A stretch of 64,000 bases of DNA from Candidatus Bathyarchaeota archaeon (lineage in GTDB: Archaea; Thermoproteota; Bathyarchaeia; Bathyarchaeales; Bathycorpusculaceae). Each line of letters opens with the position of its first letter. Within the stretch, counting starts at the first letter, position 1. This document shows positions 54,377 to 63,578 of this stretch, piece by piece. The stretch is taken from assembly GCA_018396705.1 (NCBI GenBank), contig JAGTQZ010000006.1, positions 62,001-126,000 of the forward strand, read 5' to 3'. Below the pieces are notes generated by a model. That model saw only the letters and a program-made list of their open reading frames with translations, searched no databases and was not told where the DNA came from. Made by a program: the position numbers and the translations under genes.

Positions 54377-54997
54377 CTAGTTTCGCCGACTTGCCTCAAT
54401 AAGCACCACCGTCTCGAAAAACGGAAGCTCACGTTTCGCAATCACTTCCGCCTTAAAGCCTTCAGCCTTTAATGTTCTAAAGGTTTTTTCTAAATCGGTA
54501 AGGGTTGACTGCATTAGCAAGACACGGCCTTCGGTATTTAAATGTCTTGGAAAGTCATTTAGGAATCTGTTTATGATGGCTCTTCCGTTAGCTCCACCAG
54601 CCCATGCACGCTCAGCCCACGTGCTGCCTTCCCAATACTCAGATGGCAAATACGGCGCATTAAAAAGTATAAGGTCAAATTTTTCTTTGACCCTCAAGGG
54701 AGCAAACAAGTCTCCTTGGACAAAGAACATTTTGCCACTCACTCCATTTAGCTTTGCGTTTTCCTTTGCACAACGTACCGCGTTTGGGTTTATATCCACA
54801 GCAACTACATATGAAGCTTTTTCCGCAGCGATAATGCCAAGAATGCCGCATCCAGCACCCATATCTAAAACGTATTCGCCGGGTTCTACAGTTAGATTTT
54901 CTGCAAAAAGAAAGGAGTCTTCTGCAGGCTCATACACATCTGGCCAGACTTGGAAAGTATAGTTGCCGAAAAACACTGTTTTAGCCTGCAAGAACAT
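54377..54997 (-). CDS. HemK2/Mtq2-like protein glutamine methyltransferase
   Basis: SAM methyltransferase of about 206 residues, similar to HemK2/Mtq2, which methylates the GGQ glutamine of release factor aRF1. V-Y-E-P-A-E-D-S-F near 21-29 is the HemK2 signature. Motif I is L-D-M-G-A-G-C-G-I-L-G near 44-54, and motif IV reads N-A-P-Y-L-P, a variant of N-P-P-Y, near 109-114. It overlaps rsmA by 17 bases from ATG 54997. Confidence 0.85.
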   Translation of the reverse strand: MFLQAKTVFFGNYTFQVWPDVYEPAEDSFLFAENLTVEPGEYVLDMGAGCGILGIIAAEKASYVVAVDINPNAVRCAKENAKLNGVSGKMFFVQGDLFAPLRVKEKFDLILFNAPYLPSEYWEGSTWAERAWAGGANGRAIINRFLNDFPRHLNTEGRVLLMQSTLTDLEKTFRTLKAEGFKAEVIAKRELPFFETVVLIEASRRN

Positions 54998-55793
54998 TCG
55001 CCAACACACCGAAATCTTCCGGGGCTAGTTCTCTAACACGTTTTTCTTTAAAGGGAATTGAACTACTTATCGGTGAACTTCCTTTAGCGAGTTCTTTCTC
55101 AGCGAATGCTCGTATGGCGTTTTTCACTTTCCTGTTTCGTTGCGTAAACATTACCCGTACAAAACGTTCAAACCACTCTTCATTTTTCAAGGAGAAAGGT
55201 CGTGGATGCTTAGGCTTTAACAACAGAATTGTAGAATCTACCTCCGGTGGAGGATAGAATGCGTACCTAGGTACTTCGTCAAGAAGCTCAACGTCAAGGT
55301 AGTAATATGTTAAAATGGTGAGCCATCCATAGTCCTCAGTTCCCATTGGTGCTACGAGTCGACGGGCAAACTCTTTCTGTAAAACAAGAATTGCACAATG
55401 GAAGGATTTATTAAAAAGCCATCGGATAAGCTGTGAGGAAATACTGTAAGGCGGTATCGCGACAACCTTGTTAAAGGGAGGAAGTGGAACCTTAAACACA
55501 TCGCCTTCAATCACGATCACATTTGGCAAGTCTTTGAGACGCAACCGTAGTATTGCCGCCACTTTTGAATCTAATTCGACAGCTAGAACCCTCTGGCATT
55601 TTGCAGCCAAATAGCGAGTTAAAAAGCCGAAGCCTGCTCCAACATCTAAGACTACATCGTCGCTTGAGAGAGCTGCATATTCAACCATTCGATGAAAAAT
55701 TGAAGGGTCAACCGTGAAATGCTGGCCTAAACGTTTTTTCGGGAATATTCGATATCTTCGAAGAAGAAGCTTCGTTTCTTCTAAAAGGTTCAT
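54981..55793 (-). CDS. rsmA: 16S rRNA dimethyladenosine transferase RsmA/KsgA/Dim1
   Basis: Dimethylates the two adjacent adenosines near the 3' end of 16S rRNA. The protein has 270 residues: K-K-R-L-G-Q-H-F near 19-26, SAM motif D-V-G-A-G-F-G-F-L-T near 50-59, and the catalytic I-P-P-Y-S-I-S-S, a variant of N-L-P-Y, near 113-120. Confidence 0.94.
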   Translation of the reverse strand: MNLLEETKLLLRRYRIFPKKRLGQHFTVDPSIFHRMVEYAALSSDDVVLDVGAGFGFLTRYLAAKCQRVLAVELDSKVAAILRLRLKDLPNVIVIEGDVFKVPLPPFNKVVAIPPYSISSQLIRWLFNKSFHCAILVLQKEFARRLVAPMGTEDYGWLTILTYYYLDVELLDEVPRYAFYPPPEVDSTILLLKPKHPRPFSLKNEEWFERFVRVMFTQRNRKVKNAIRAFAEKELAKGSSPISSSIPFKEKRVRELAPEDFGVLANVLAG

Positions 55794-55822
55794 AAATGTT
55801 TCAGCCGAGGAAAACTTGCTTT

Positions 55823-56389
55823 TTAACGTGCCCTTGTGAAAAGTCTATATTTGCTTTCGCCGGCAAGCTCCTCCAAAATTCTTTTGGTTAAAAGTTTAAC
55901 AGGATTAGGTATTTGAGCGCGCTTTTGAAGATCCTCAAAACTTTCGAAGGGCTTTCTTTCACGTTCTCTAATAACTTGCCACATGTATTTTTTGCCAATG
56001 CCAGGAATAAGCTCCAAGGCATGCATCCGCGGGGTAATGGCTTGAGCCGTATTGAAGAAGTTTACAAACCATTTCTCACGGTTCAGTACTATGCGGCTAA
56101 CCACAGATGGGAGTTCTGCCTTCGCGGCTGCTGTTAGTTCATCATAGCCTATGCGACCAATGATGTAAGTGATCTCTTCTCGGGCTTCTTTACCTACATA
56201 AACACGATCGTGAGGCTTAAGGGTTACTCCTTCCTTTGCCAAGGCTTCTAAGAGCGTAAAGAAATCCTCACCAACAAGCTGAACAAGAGCCCCTGTTCGG
56301 TAACCAGCCTTTCCAGTAATCCTAACTCCCGGACGGCCGTGAGGAAGAAAGTCTAGAACGTAAGCGTACTCTTCGTATCTCTTCTCCAT
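55823..56389 (-). CDS. DUF655 nucleic-acid-binding protein
   Basis: The protein has 188 residues of an archaeal family found beside rsmA and rpo4 in many genomes. It has a strand-rich N-terminal domain and a C-terminal helix-hairpin-helix-like part with L-E-L-I-P-G-I-G-K-K-Y-M near 125-136. The context suggests a role in rRNA or ribosome maturation, but none is established. Confidence 0.85.
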   Translation of the reverse strand: MEKRYEEYAYVLDFLPHGRPGVRITGKAGYRTGALVQLVGEDFFTLLEALAKEGVTLKPHDRVYVGKEAREEITYIIGRIGYDELTAAAKAELPSVVSRIVLNREKWFVNFFNTAQAITPRMHALELIPGIGKKYMWQVIRERERKPFESFEDLQKRAQIPNPVKLLTKRILEELAGESKYRLFTRAR

Positions 56390-56447
56390 TTCATCTACCC
56401 TTTCATAAATTTCACTCTTTATTAAAACTGGAAAGGGACTGAAGAAA

Positions 56448-56801
56448 CTATTTCAATCTATGTTCGTTTAAAAGTTTAACTATGGCTTCTAATTTTGAAG
56501 CTTCAATTATTTTGCGCCCGCCGCCTAAGAAAATTCTAAGCTCCTCAACACTGGCAGGCATACAATTAACTATTTGAACGGCTTCAACTTCTTCTAAACC
56601 AAACTCCACAACAAGTTTCTCAACAAGCATTTTGGCAGTTTCAACATCCACTTTAGAAAATTTGGAGGCATAATCGAGAACACGCCTTTGGAATTGGTCG
56701 AGGTTTTCTTCTCCAAGATCCTCCAAAATTTTCTTGACTTGAGGAATCGTTATACTTTTCTCTTTAACAGTTTCGCCTTCAGCCTTTTCCAACGCCTTCA
56801 A
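56448..56801 (-). CDS. rpo4: RNA polymerase subunit Rpo4 (RpoF)
   Basis: The protein has 117 residues with Q-R-R-V-L-D-Y-A-S-K-F-S near 38-49 and a C-terminal A-V-Q-I-V-N-C-M-P motif near 75-83. It forms the polymerase stalk with Rpo7. Its ATGA start overlaps the L21e stop. Confidence 0.92.
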   Translation of the reverse strand: MKALEKAEGETVKEKSITIPQVKKILEDLGEENLDQFQRRVLDYASKFSKVDVETAKMLVEKLVVEFGLEEVEAVQIVNCMPASVEELRIFLGGGRKIIEASKLEAIVKLLNEHRLK

Positions 56802-57109
56802 CTTCCTCCATAAGGTTCCAAATGTTCAGGTCTTACAATGATTTCTTTGACAGCGTCGCCTTGCGTAACGCTTACGATATAGCTTCGTCCCCGTTTTCCA
56901 AGGATTGTGCCAACTCTTCCATGATAGCGTCTATGAGGCATACCCTTCTGAATGCTTGGGTCGATCTTTATGACTACATTGTTGCCTGGCTGGTAGTCTT
57001 GGAGCAGTCTACCAAGCTTTATTTTTCCACGTTCTCTAGGTTTCTTTTTGAGGAGTTTGCGGGTTTTCGACCGATACCCTTTTGACTTTCTCAATCCATT
57101 TTCCTCCAA
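56798..57109 (-). CDS. rpl21e: Ribosomal protein L21e
   Basis: The protein has 103 residues with the basic start K-S-K-G-Y-R-S-K-T-R-K near 8-18, then V-I-K-I-D-P-S-I-Q-K-G-M-P-H-R-R-Y-H-G-R near 46-65. It lies 2 bases after pus10. Confidence 0.96.
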   Translation of the reverse strand: MEENGLRKSKGYRSKTRKLLKKKPRERGKIKLGRLLQDYQPGNNVVIKIDPSIQKGMPHRRYHGRVGTILGKRGRSYIVSVTQGDAVKEIIVRPEHLEPYGGS

Positions 57110-57111
57110 CC

Positions 57112-58440
57112 TTACATAATTACGTTTAAAACATCAAGTTTTATAGGCTTCGCTTTCTGGCCGAGAATCTCCGAAACGCTTGGAGATGTGCGGCCTTCAT
57201 CACCAGACACCAACTCTTTTACATATAGTCCTCCTTGGCAGCGAATCCTCATTTCAGCTCTTTTAGACGACAATCTTTTTACTTTCACCTCATATATGTA
57301 CTTTTCCCGAGTTAAATCCGCTCTTCTATGCAAAACACGAAGTGGGGTTCTCTGTTTAACAGAAGTGTTTGTTAGTTTTTCCTCCAACAATTCCAATTCT
57401 TGATCGGAAACTTCTTTCTCAAACTCTATGATGACACGATACTCTTTTTGAGCAGCCTCACCTTTCTTCACTTTTCTAATAAAATCCTTACTCACAAATC
57501 GTAAATCAGAAATTTGCACCTTGCCCTTGGCATAATCATTCACAACGGACTCAAGTTTTTGGAGATCGATGAAACGTTTTTTGGGCTGCGATATTTCTAT
57601 GACAAACGGCCGCCCTTTACCGAGCATACGAGCATCCACATCTTCCCTTCCAGAAGCGTGAAAAGATACTTTGATACCACCGGTGGCCTCCAGGAAAGGT
57701 GGGCTTATCAGTTCTTCCACGGATTCGGGATACATTTTCCCAGTCCAATTGCATTTCTCACAGCCTCTTCCTTGGCACTTCGTGCAAATCCATTTTGACT
57801 GGGGTATACCTCTTACAAGTTTTTTATATCGCCCCGCTATGAAAAGTGGGTTAACTTGAAAGCGTATTTCCTCTGTTATCGGGTTTAAAATCACAACAAT
57901 ATCGGGCTTGTGGTAGTCCAGCTTTTTGCCGCTGTAGAAAGCTACCTTTATACCTAAAAGTCTTCCAAATTCCAGTCGTATATTTTCGCCATGTTCAACA
58001 TTGAACATCGCTTTAAATTCGTCTTCACATTCTTCAACTTCAACCGGCAGCTCCACACCGATCATGAAGGTGTTAAATTCGTATTCGCTTAGCTTTTCAA
58101 CAGCCTTTTTAGCTAGTTCATCAACTGTACTGAAACGGTTTCTGCACAGAAAGCACGTGCTAGCAGACGCTTTTTTCGGTAATCGTTTCCGCATTTTATG
58201 CAGAACCTCTTCGGCTGACTTTAAGAAGCCATTGGTCGCTAGAATCTTAAGGATACGCGGGCCTTCGGCTTTTTTCGCATATGCTAGCGCTTGAGCCTCC
58301 ATTAACAACAAAGTTTTCAACATTTTTCCTTTTTCCTCGTTTTCCATTCCATGCGCTAGGAAAGCAAATTGCCTACCCAAACAGTGGTCGCAAAGGGGAT
58401 ACCTTTCAAGCATCTGCAAGGCTTTTTCCAGAATGTTCAA
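57112..58440 (-). CDS. pus10: tRNA pseudouridine synthase Pus10
   Basis: Makes pseudouridine 54 and 55 in the T-loop of archaeal tRNA. The protein has 442 residues. Its N-terminus has a C-x2-C-L-G-R pair near 17-23 with a second C-x2-C pair near 97-100, and a THUMP-like region. The catalytic Asp is in G-R-E-D-V-D-A-R-M-L-G-K-G-R-P near 266-280. Confidence 0.94.
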   Translation of the reverse strand: MNILEKALQMLERYPLCDHCLGRQFAFLAHGMENEEKGKMLKTLLLMEAQALAYAKKAEGPRILKILATNGFLKSAEEVLHKMRKRLPKKASASTCFLCRNRFSTVDELAKKAVEKLSEYEFNTFMIGVELPVEVEECEDEFKAMFNVEHGENIRLEFGRLLGIKVAFYSGKKLDYHKPDIVVILNPITEEIRFQVNPLFIAGRYKKLVRGIPQSKWICTKCQGRGCEKCNWTGKMYPESVEELISPPFLEATGGIKVSFHASGREDVDARMLGKGRPFVIEISQPKKRFIDLQKLESVVNDYAKGKVQISDLRFVSKDFIRKVKKGEAAQKEYRVIIEFEKEVSDQELELLEEKLTNTSVKQRTPLRVLHRRADLTREKYIYEVKVKRLSSKRAEMRIRCQGGLYVKELVSGDEGRTSPSVSEILGQKAKPIKLDVLNVIM

Positions 58441-58471
58441 GAAACTCGCCCTTATGCTGCAGCTTTTTAAG

Positions 58472-59803
58472 TTACCCTACATCAAAGGGTAAGCCTTTTC
58501 CAAGGAAAGGCAGACGTTTCTTTCTCCGCAAAGTTTTCAGCATTTTACGCATCATAGCATATTGCTTTAAAAGTTCTTTAACATCTTTTTCGCTGGTTCC
58601 GGAGCCCCGTGCTACCCGTTTGATGCGTGAAGCATCGAATATCTTGGGGTTTTCCCTTTCTTCAGGAGTCATGGACTGTATTATAACGCGCCATTTTTCC
58701 AGCTTATCTTCCGCTTGTTCAAGCATCTCTTCTGGAACATTGTAGGACATACCCGGTAGCATTTTCAAAATTTTCTGAAAAGGCCCCATTTTCCGCATGG
58801 CTTCAAACTGTTCGTACATGTCGGTCAAGGTGAACTTGCCGCTCAAAAAGGCTTTGGCCTTTTTTTCCGGGACTTTAACTTCAGCTTCTCGCACCTTCTC
58901 GATAAGGGCTTCAATGTCACCCATGCCGAGAAGTCGGCCCACGAAACGAGATGGAACGAAGGGCTCGATGTCCTCAATTTTTTCACCGGTACTTATGAAC
59001 TTTATCGGTGCGCCAGTGGCCACGACAGCTGAGAGGGCTCCGCCGCCCCTTGCTGAGCCGTCCAGCTTTGTCAGAAGTATGGAACCTATGGATGTTGCCT
59101 CGCTAAAGGCTTTGGCTTGCGCGAGGGCTTGCTGTCCAATGGTTCCATCAATAACTAGCATAACTTCATCAGGTCTTATTTTTTCTTCAAGAATTTTCAT
59201 TTCTTTGATAAGTTCGTGTTCCTCTTTATGACGCCCAGCGGTGTCTACAATGACTATCTCTTTGTCGCTGAATTGTTTTAAGCCTTCAAGAGCAATTTTA
59301 ACTGGATCTTTGCCCTTTGGATCTCCGTAAACTGGCACGTTTATTCTATTGGCCAGTTGCTGAAGCTGGTCGAAAGCGCCCGGGCGATACGTGTCAGCGC
59401 AAATCAATGCTGGTTTAAGGCCTCTTTTCTGGAAGTATCGGGCAAGCTTAGCTGCAGCAGTGGTTTTGCCGGAGCCCTGTATGCCTACAAGCATTAAAAC
59501 CTTTCTCTTGCCAGGCTCTACCTTCAACGGGACTGGTCTCTCACCTAGAAAACGCGTCAACTCCTCATAAACAACTTTTATCACATGCTCGCGACGCGAA
59601 ATTCCCGGTGGAACTTTTTCTTTTAGGGCTCTTTCTTCTATACGTTTAGAAATATCTAAAACAAGTTGTACATTTACGTCTGCTTGGAGTAGAGCGCGTT
59701 GAACATCGCGGACCAATTCCTTAACAGCAGCTTCGTCAACAACTGCGGCTCTGAAAAGCTTTCGCAGAGCTTCATGAAGCGACGACCCAAGCCTCTCTAA
59801 AGC
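58472..59803 (-). CDS. srp54: Signal recognition particle protein SRP54
   Basis: GTPase that targets nascent membrane proteins with 7S RNA. The protein has 443 residues from ATG 59803, chosen because a GGAG site sits eight bases upstream and the first 12 codons of the longer frame are atypical. The N domain covers 1-95. The G domain has G-I-Q-G-S-G-K-T near 108-115 and D-T-A-G-R near 190-194. The Met-rich M domain runs from about 320 to the end. Confidence 0.96.
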   Translation of the reverse strand, partial: ALERLGSSLHEALRKLFRAAVVDEAAVKELVRDVQRALLQADVNVQLVLDISKRIEERALKEKVPPGISRREHVIKVVYEELTRFLGERPVPLKVEPGKRKVLMLVGIQGSGKTTAAAKLARYFQKRGLKPALICADTYRPGAFDQLQQLANRINVPVYGDPKGKDPVKIALEGLKQFSDKEIVIVDTAGRHKEEHELIKEMKILEEKIRPDEVMLVIDGTIGQQALAQAKAFSEATSIGSILLTKLDGSARGGGALSAVVATGAPIKFISTGEKIEDIEPFVPSRFVGRLLGMGDIEALIEKVREAEVKVPEKKAKAFLSGKFTLTDMYEQFEAMRKMGPFQKILKMLPGMSYNVPEEMLEQAEDKLEKWRVIIQSMTPEERENPKIFDASRIKRVARGSGTSEKDVKELLKQYAMMRKMLKTLRRKKRLPFLGKGLPFDVG

Positions 59804-59874
59804 CATCAGGATTCTCCAAACTGTAAGATGCTTCCCCATTTAAATAGGTTTTAAACTGATAAAAACGGAAACAT

Positions 59875-60540
59875 TCATTGTTGCTCAAGTCCAGGATATT
59901 TTGTGTCCAAAAACTCAACGATAGTTTGAGCAGTCTTCTCGCCAAGACCTTTAACGGACAATAACTCCCTCTTTGAAGCTTGAAATACTCGTCTAACGCT
60001 TCCAAAGCGTTTGAGAAGGGCTTCCGCTCTTTCCGGACCTATTTTTGGTAGACTTTGCACAGCTAAAAGTTGCCTTTGCCGAAGCGTGTATGCTTTTGGC
60101 TTATGTTTAACCGCTATTTTTCGTCTCTCCTCTTCTTGCAGTTTTTTGGCTAACATGCATAGAAACATTGCCGTGTGCTCTTCATTTGGTGTGAAAACCA
60201 CCGCGATGTTATGGTCAGCCATGACTTTGGCAAGGGCGCCCCAAAAAACCTGAGGTGTCTGGATGAGTTTCACAGCGTTTAAGTCGCCCTCAACCACGAG
60301 GCAAGCGTTTTCATATGTTTCTGTCAGCCTCTCAGCTTGTTCAAAAAGTCTACCGTCAAATATCGAGCGGAAAAAATCGTGAATCTCTTTTCTTTCAATG
60401 GCGTAGTTTTCAGCTACCACGTAGTCTGCTGGTGCAAGAGCTTTCTCTACAACTTTACAGCCAAATTCTCTTAGATAGTCCTTTACGTCCATACATTCGC
60501 GGACATCCACAAAGATGGTTGGCTTAAACTCTCTAGACAA
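59875..60540 (-). CDS. Xpf/Mus81-type nuclease (ERCC4 domain plus HhH)
   Basis: Structure-specific endonuclease of 221 residues without the helicase part, as in TACK archaeal Xpf. The metal-binding residues are V-D-V-R-E near 11-15 and I-E-R-K near 49-52. The C-terminal tandem helix-hairpin-helix spans about 160-215 with L-P-K-I-G-P-E-R-A near 164-172. It probably works with PCNA; no PIP-box is obvious at the C-terminus. It is divergent from the XPD-like helicase. Confidence 0.9.
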   Translation of the reverse strand: MSREFKPTIFVDVRECMDVKDYLREFGCKVVEKALAPADYVVAENYAIERKEIHDFFRSIFDGRLFEQAERLTETYENACLVVEGDLNAVKLIQTPQVFWGALAKVMADHNIAVVFTPNEEHTAMFLCMLAKKLQEEERRKIAVKHKPKAYTLRQRQLLAVQSLPKIGPERAEALLKRFGSVRRVFQASKRELLSVKGLGEKTAQTIVEFLDTKYPGLEQQ

Positions 60541-60650
60541 TGATTAAAGCACCTCTTTTCAAAAGTAGTAGGGGCTTTCACTTAAACATAAATGCGGTAA
60601 CCTTCTTTAGGAACATTAAGGCCATTACTAAGTTGAGTGAAAACATCAAA

Positions 60651-62744
60651 ATGGAAAAACACTATATCTGCCGTCGATGCGGCAAAACCCATACAATTAA
60701 AGAATATTTGAAAAACCGCTACTGCATGAACTGCGGAGCATCACTAACTAAAGAGGCAAGTCAAGAGGCGTTGGTTAACGGGAAAATTGAAAGTCTAGTT
60801 AAAGAGTTCTTTCCGTACTCTGCCTTTCGCCCATTCCAACTTAATGCCATAAAATTTGTCTATGAAGTTATGCGAGATGGAAAAATAGGTTTGCTTTGTT
60901 CACCATGCGGTACTGGGAAGTCCATCTCAGTTTTAACAGCTTATTTTGTGGCTGAAGAGTTAAACCCCACGTTGGGAAGACTTATAGTCTTAACAAGAAC
61001 AAAAAATCAGCTAGAAATATACTCCAGAGAGTTAAAAAACATAAGGGAACGTTGCGGCGCGAATTTTGTAGCCTCGATTTTTAAAAGCAAAAAAGAAATG
61101 TGCCCACATGCTTTTGAAGACCCGAAACTAAGGGATATACGGTACAGGGACTTCCTATATTACTGTAAAGGCTTAAAAGAGGGAACCTTCGGCAGAACAT
61201 GTGAATACTTTGAAAAAACATATGATGGATGGAGGCCCAGCTGGCAAGCCCACAACATTATTAGAAAAATAAAGAAAACCGGTCCAGCCCTGCCAGATGA
61301 GGTTTACGAGGTCTGTCGTGACGAAGGATTGTGTCCCTACGAGGTTACAAGGATTTTGACACGCTATGCAGACATCGTCGTAGGCAACTATAACTATATA
61401 CTGGTTGAGGCTATTCGTGGGTCCATTCTCGGAAGAGCGGGTATCCGTGTGAAGGAAGCCAACTGCATTTTTGATGAAGCTCACAGCTTACCCTATTATG
61501 CAGCGGGCATATTTTCAGACGAGCTTTCTTCGAGATCTGTGCGAATTGCCAAAAAAGAAGCAAAAACCTTCGAAATAGATGATTACGGGTTCCTAGACGT
61601 ATTATACGCTACTATGGTTGAGTTTGGAAAGAAAGTCTTTAGAAACTATGGATTGGACGTAGAACACATTATTGAAGGGAGAACTCTCATAGAAGCCTTA
61701 GCAAAGAAGCTTGACATAGACCATGACAGGTTTCTTGAGATTATTCAAGAGCTTGCCGACAAGGGTGAAGTTGTCCGCTTAAAAAGAAGTGAAATGGGGA
61801 AAAGCCCAGTTTCTTACATTTCCCGCTGTGCAGAATTTCTCGCTGATTGGACAAGCCTAACGGGTTCAAGTTACGCAAAATACATTAAAGTTGAGATTGA
61901 CAAAGACGGAAAAAAACGGGTGCGACTTGGAATTAAGTGTCTCGATCCTTCTTTAGCTGCGAGCGTGATAAACGATTTGCGCTCCGCTGTTCTCATGTCT
62001 GGAACCTTATGGAACATGAATTATTATATGGACGTGTTGGGCTTAGATAGAAATCGTTGCCGAAGCCTTGAGCTTCCAAGCCCTTTTCCACTAGAGAATA
62101 GGCTTATCCTTGTCGATAAGGCAGTTACAACAAAGTTTGAAAAAAGAAACGAAATCCAGTGGAAACGCATCGCCGCACACTTGGATCAGATAATTCAAAA
62201 AGTTGGAGGCCGAATTGCCGTCTATTTTCCGTCATATGAAGTTATGCGAGACGTTGTCAAGTTATTAAGGCTAGACGTACCTATGCTTATGGAAGAAAAG
62301 AGAACAAAAATTTTAGATGTATTGAACTTTTTGCAGAAAAACGTGAAATGCATAGTCTTCGGGGTGGCTCGTGGAAAAATAAGTGAAGGGGTAGACATGA
62401 CCATGGAGGGGGAAAGCATGCTTTCAGCCGTCATCATCGTTGGACTACCCTTTCCAAAGAAAACCGAACTTCAAAAAGCCTTGTATAAATACTTCAAAGA
62501 GAAGTTTGGAGATAAAGCCATGGAATATGCGAACACTATACCATGCTTAAATGCGCTAGCTCAATCAGCTGGACGGCTCCAACGCAGTCCTGAAGACAAA
62601 GGCATAATAGTTATCATGGATAGGCGAGCAGCTGGGAGATTTAAGCGAAAACTTCCAAAGGACTGGCAAAAAGAAATGAAAGCACACTTTCAAATAGAAA
62701 AGATCCTAGCCAGAGTGGAAGAGTTTAAGGCTAAGGTAACATAA
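60651..62744 (+). CDS. xpd: XPD/Rad3-family DNA helicase with N-terminal zinc ribbon
   Basis: Superfamily 2 5'-3' helicase of 697 residues from ATG 60651. A short zinc ribbon, C-R-R-C near 6-9 and C-M-N-C near 26-29, precedes the helicase core. Walker A is S-P-C-G-T-G-K-S near 83-90, and the DEAH box is I-F-D-E-A-H near 272. Cysteines in the intervening segment (including M-C-P-H and L-Y-Y-C) fit the XPD Fe-S domain. An in-frame ATG at 60540 is less likely. The zinc ribbon is not part of standard XPD. Confidence 0.9.
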   Translation: MEKHYICRRCGKTHTIKEYLKNRYCMNCGASLTKEASQEALVNGKIESLVKEFFPYSAFRPFQLNAIKFVYEVMRDGKIGLLCSPCGTGKSISVLTAYFVAEELNPTLGRLIVLTRTKNQLEIYSRELKNIRERCGANFVASIFKSKKEMCPHAFEDPKLRDIRYRDFLYYCKGLKEGTFGRTCEYFEKTYDGWRPSWQAHNIIRKIKKTGPALPDEVYEVCRDEGLCPYEVTRILTRYADIVVGNYNYILVEAIRGSILGRAGIRVKEANCIFDEAHSLPYYAAGIFSDELSSRSVRIAKKEAKTFEIDDYGFLDVLYATMVEFGKKVFRNYGLDVEHIIEGRTLIEALAKKLDIDHDRFLEIIQELADKGEVVRLKRSEMGKSPVSYISRCAEFLADWTSLTGSSYAKYIKVEIDKDGKKRVRLGIKCLDPSLAASVINDLRSAVLMSGTLWNMNYYMDVLGLDRNRCRSLELPSPFPLENRLILVDKAVTTKFEKRNEIQWKRIAAHLDQIIQKVGGRIAVYFPSYEVMRDVVKLLRLDVPMLMEEKRTKILDVLNFLQKNVKCIVFGVARGKISEGVDMTMEGESMLSAVIIVGLPFPKKTELQKALYKYFKEKFGDKAMEYANTIPCLNALAQSAGRLQRSPEDKGIIVIMDRRAAGRFKRKLPKDWQKEMKAHFQIEKILARVEEFKAKVT

Positions 62745-62820
62745 AACGCGCGTATGATAGGGTATTTCCCGTAAGATTTTTACATTTACTTTAACAAAGA
62801 CTTCTGGAGAGGAAGAAAGC

Positions 62821-63567
62821 TTGAATGAAGAAATTAAGATTATTGAGAAGAAGGAAATTCCTAAAGAGACAGTTATGCTTTTCGGCTTTCCAGACGTCGG
62901 CCTAGTTGGTGTTATAGCCGCATCTCATCTAATTTCAGAGCTTGGTTTAGAGGAAGTTGCTTACGTGGACTCACGGCTTTTGCCGCCGATAATTGTTTTA
63001 CATGAAGGCTTGCCCCATTCACCAATCAGGATTTTCGGAAACAATAGTATCCTTTTGGCAGTTTCTGAAACAGCTCTCCAAGGAGAGTTAATATACCCAA
63101 TAATGCGTGCCCTAATTGACTGGGGCAAAAGTAAAGGGGTTAAACTGATGATTTCCATAAGCGGCATACCAGTTCAGGATAGGCAAGATCTTGAGGAGTT
63201 AAAAGTTTTCGCTGCAGCCTCAAGTCCAGACATGTTGAAAATGGCGCAAGACAAAGGTGTGGAAATTTTGCGGGAAGGTTATATGGTGGGGCCTCAAGCA
63301 GTGATGCTGCAATATTGTGCAACCTTAGGGCTGCCAGCTTTAACATTGTTGGCTCAATGTTTCTTCCAATACCCTGATCCAGAAGCTGCAGCTAAAGCCC
63401 TTGAACGGTTGGCCAACTTTACTGGTGTGAAAGTTGATGTTTCAAAACTTCTGGAAAAAGGTGAAGAAATACGTTTGAAGGCAAGAGACATGATGAAGAG
63501 AACACAACAAGAACTAGCGAAGATACGTAAGACACAGGAGTACGACATTCCACTCTATATTTCATAG
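62821..63567 (+). CDS. PAC2-family proteasome assembly chaperone
   Basis: The protein has 248 residues with G-F-P-D-V-G-L-V-G near 22-30, and G-x-P-V-Q-D-R near 120. It belongs to the PAC2 family that includes archaeal PbaB, a proteasome-linked chaperone. The start is TTG after a GAGGAAG site. It is followed 11 bases later by an Hsp20 gene. The PAC4-like gene at 18199-18591 could belong to the same process. Confidence 0.87.
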   Translation: MNEEIKIIEKKEIPKETVMLFGFPDVGLVGVIAASHLISELGLEEVAYVDSRLLPPIIVLHEGLPHSPIRIFGNNSILLAVSETALQGELIYPIMRALIDWGKSKGVKLMISISGIPVQDRQDLEELKVFAAASSPDMLKMAQDKGVEILREGYMVGPQAVMLQYCATLGLPALTLLAQCFFQYPDPEAAAKALERLANFTGVKVDVSKLLEKGEEIRLKARDMMKRTQQELAKIRKTQEYDIPLYIS

Positions 63568-63578
63568 GAGGAGCACGC

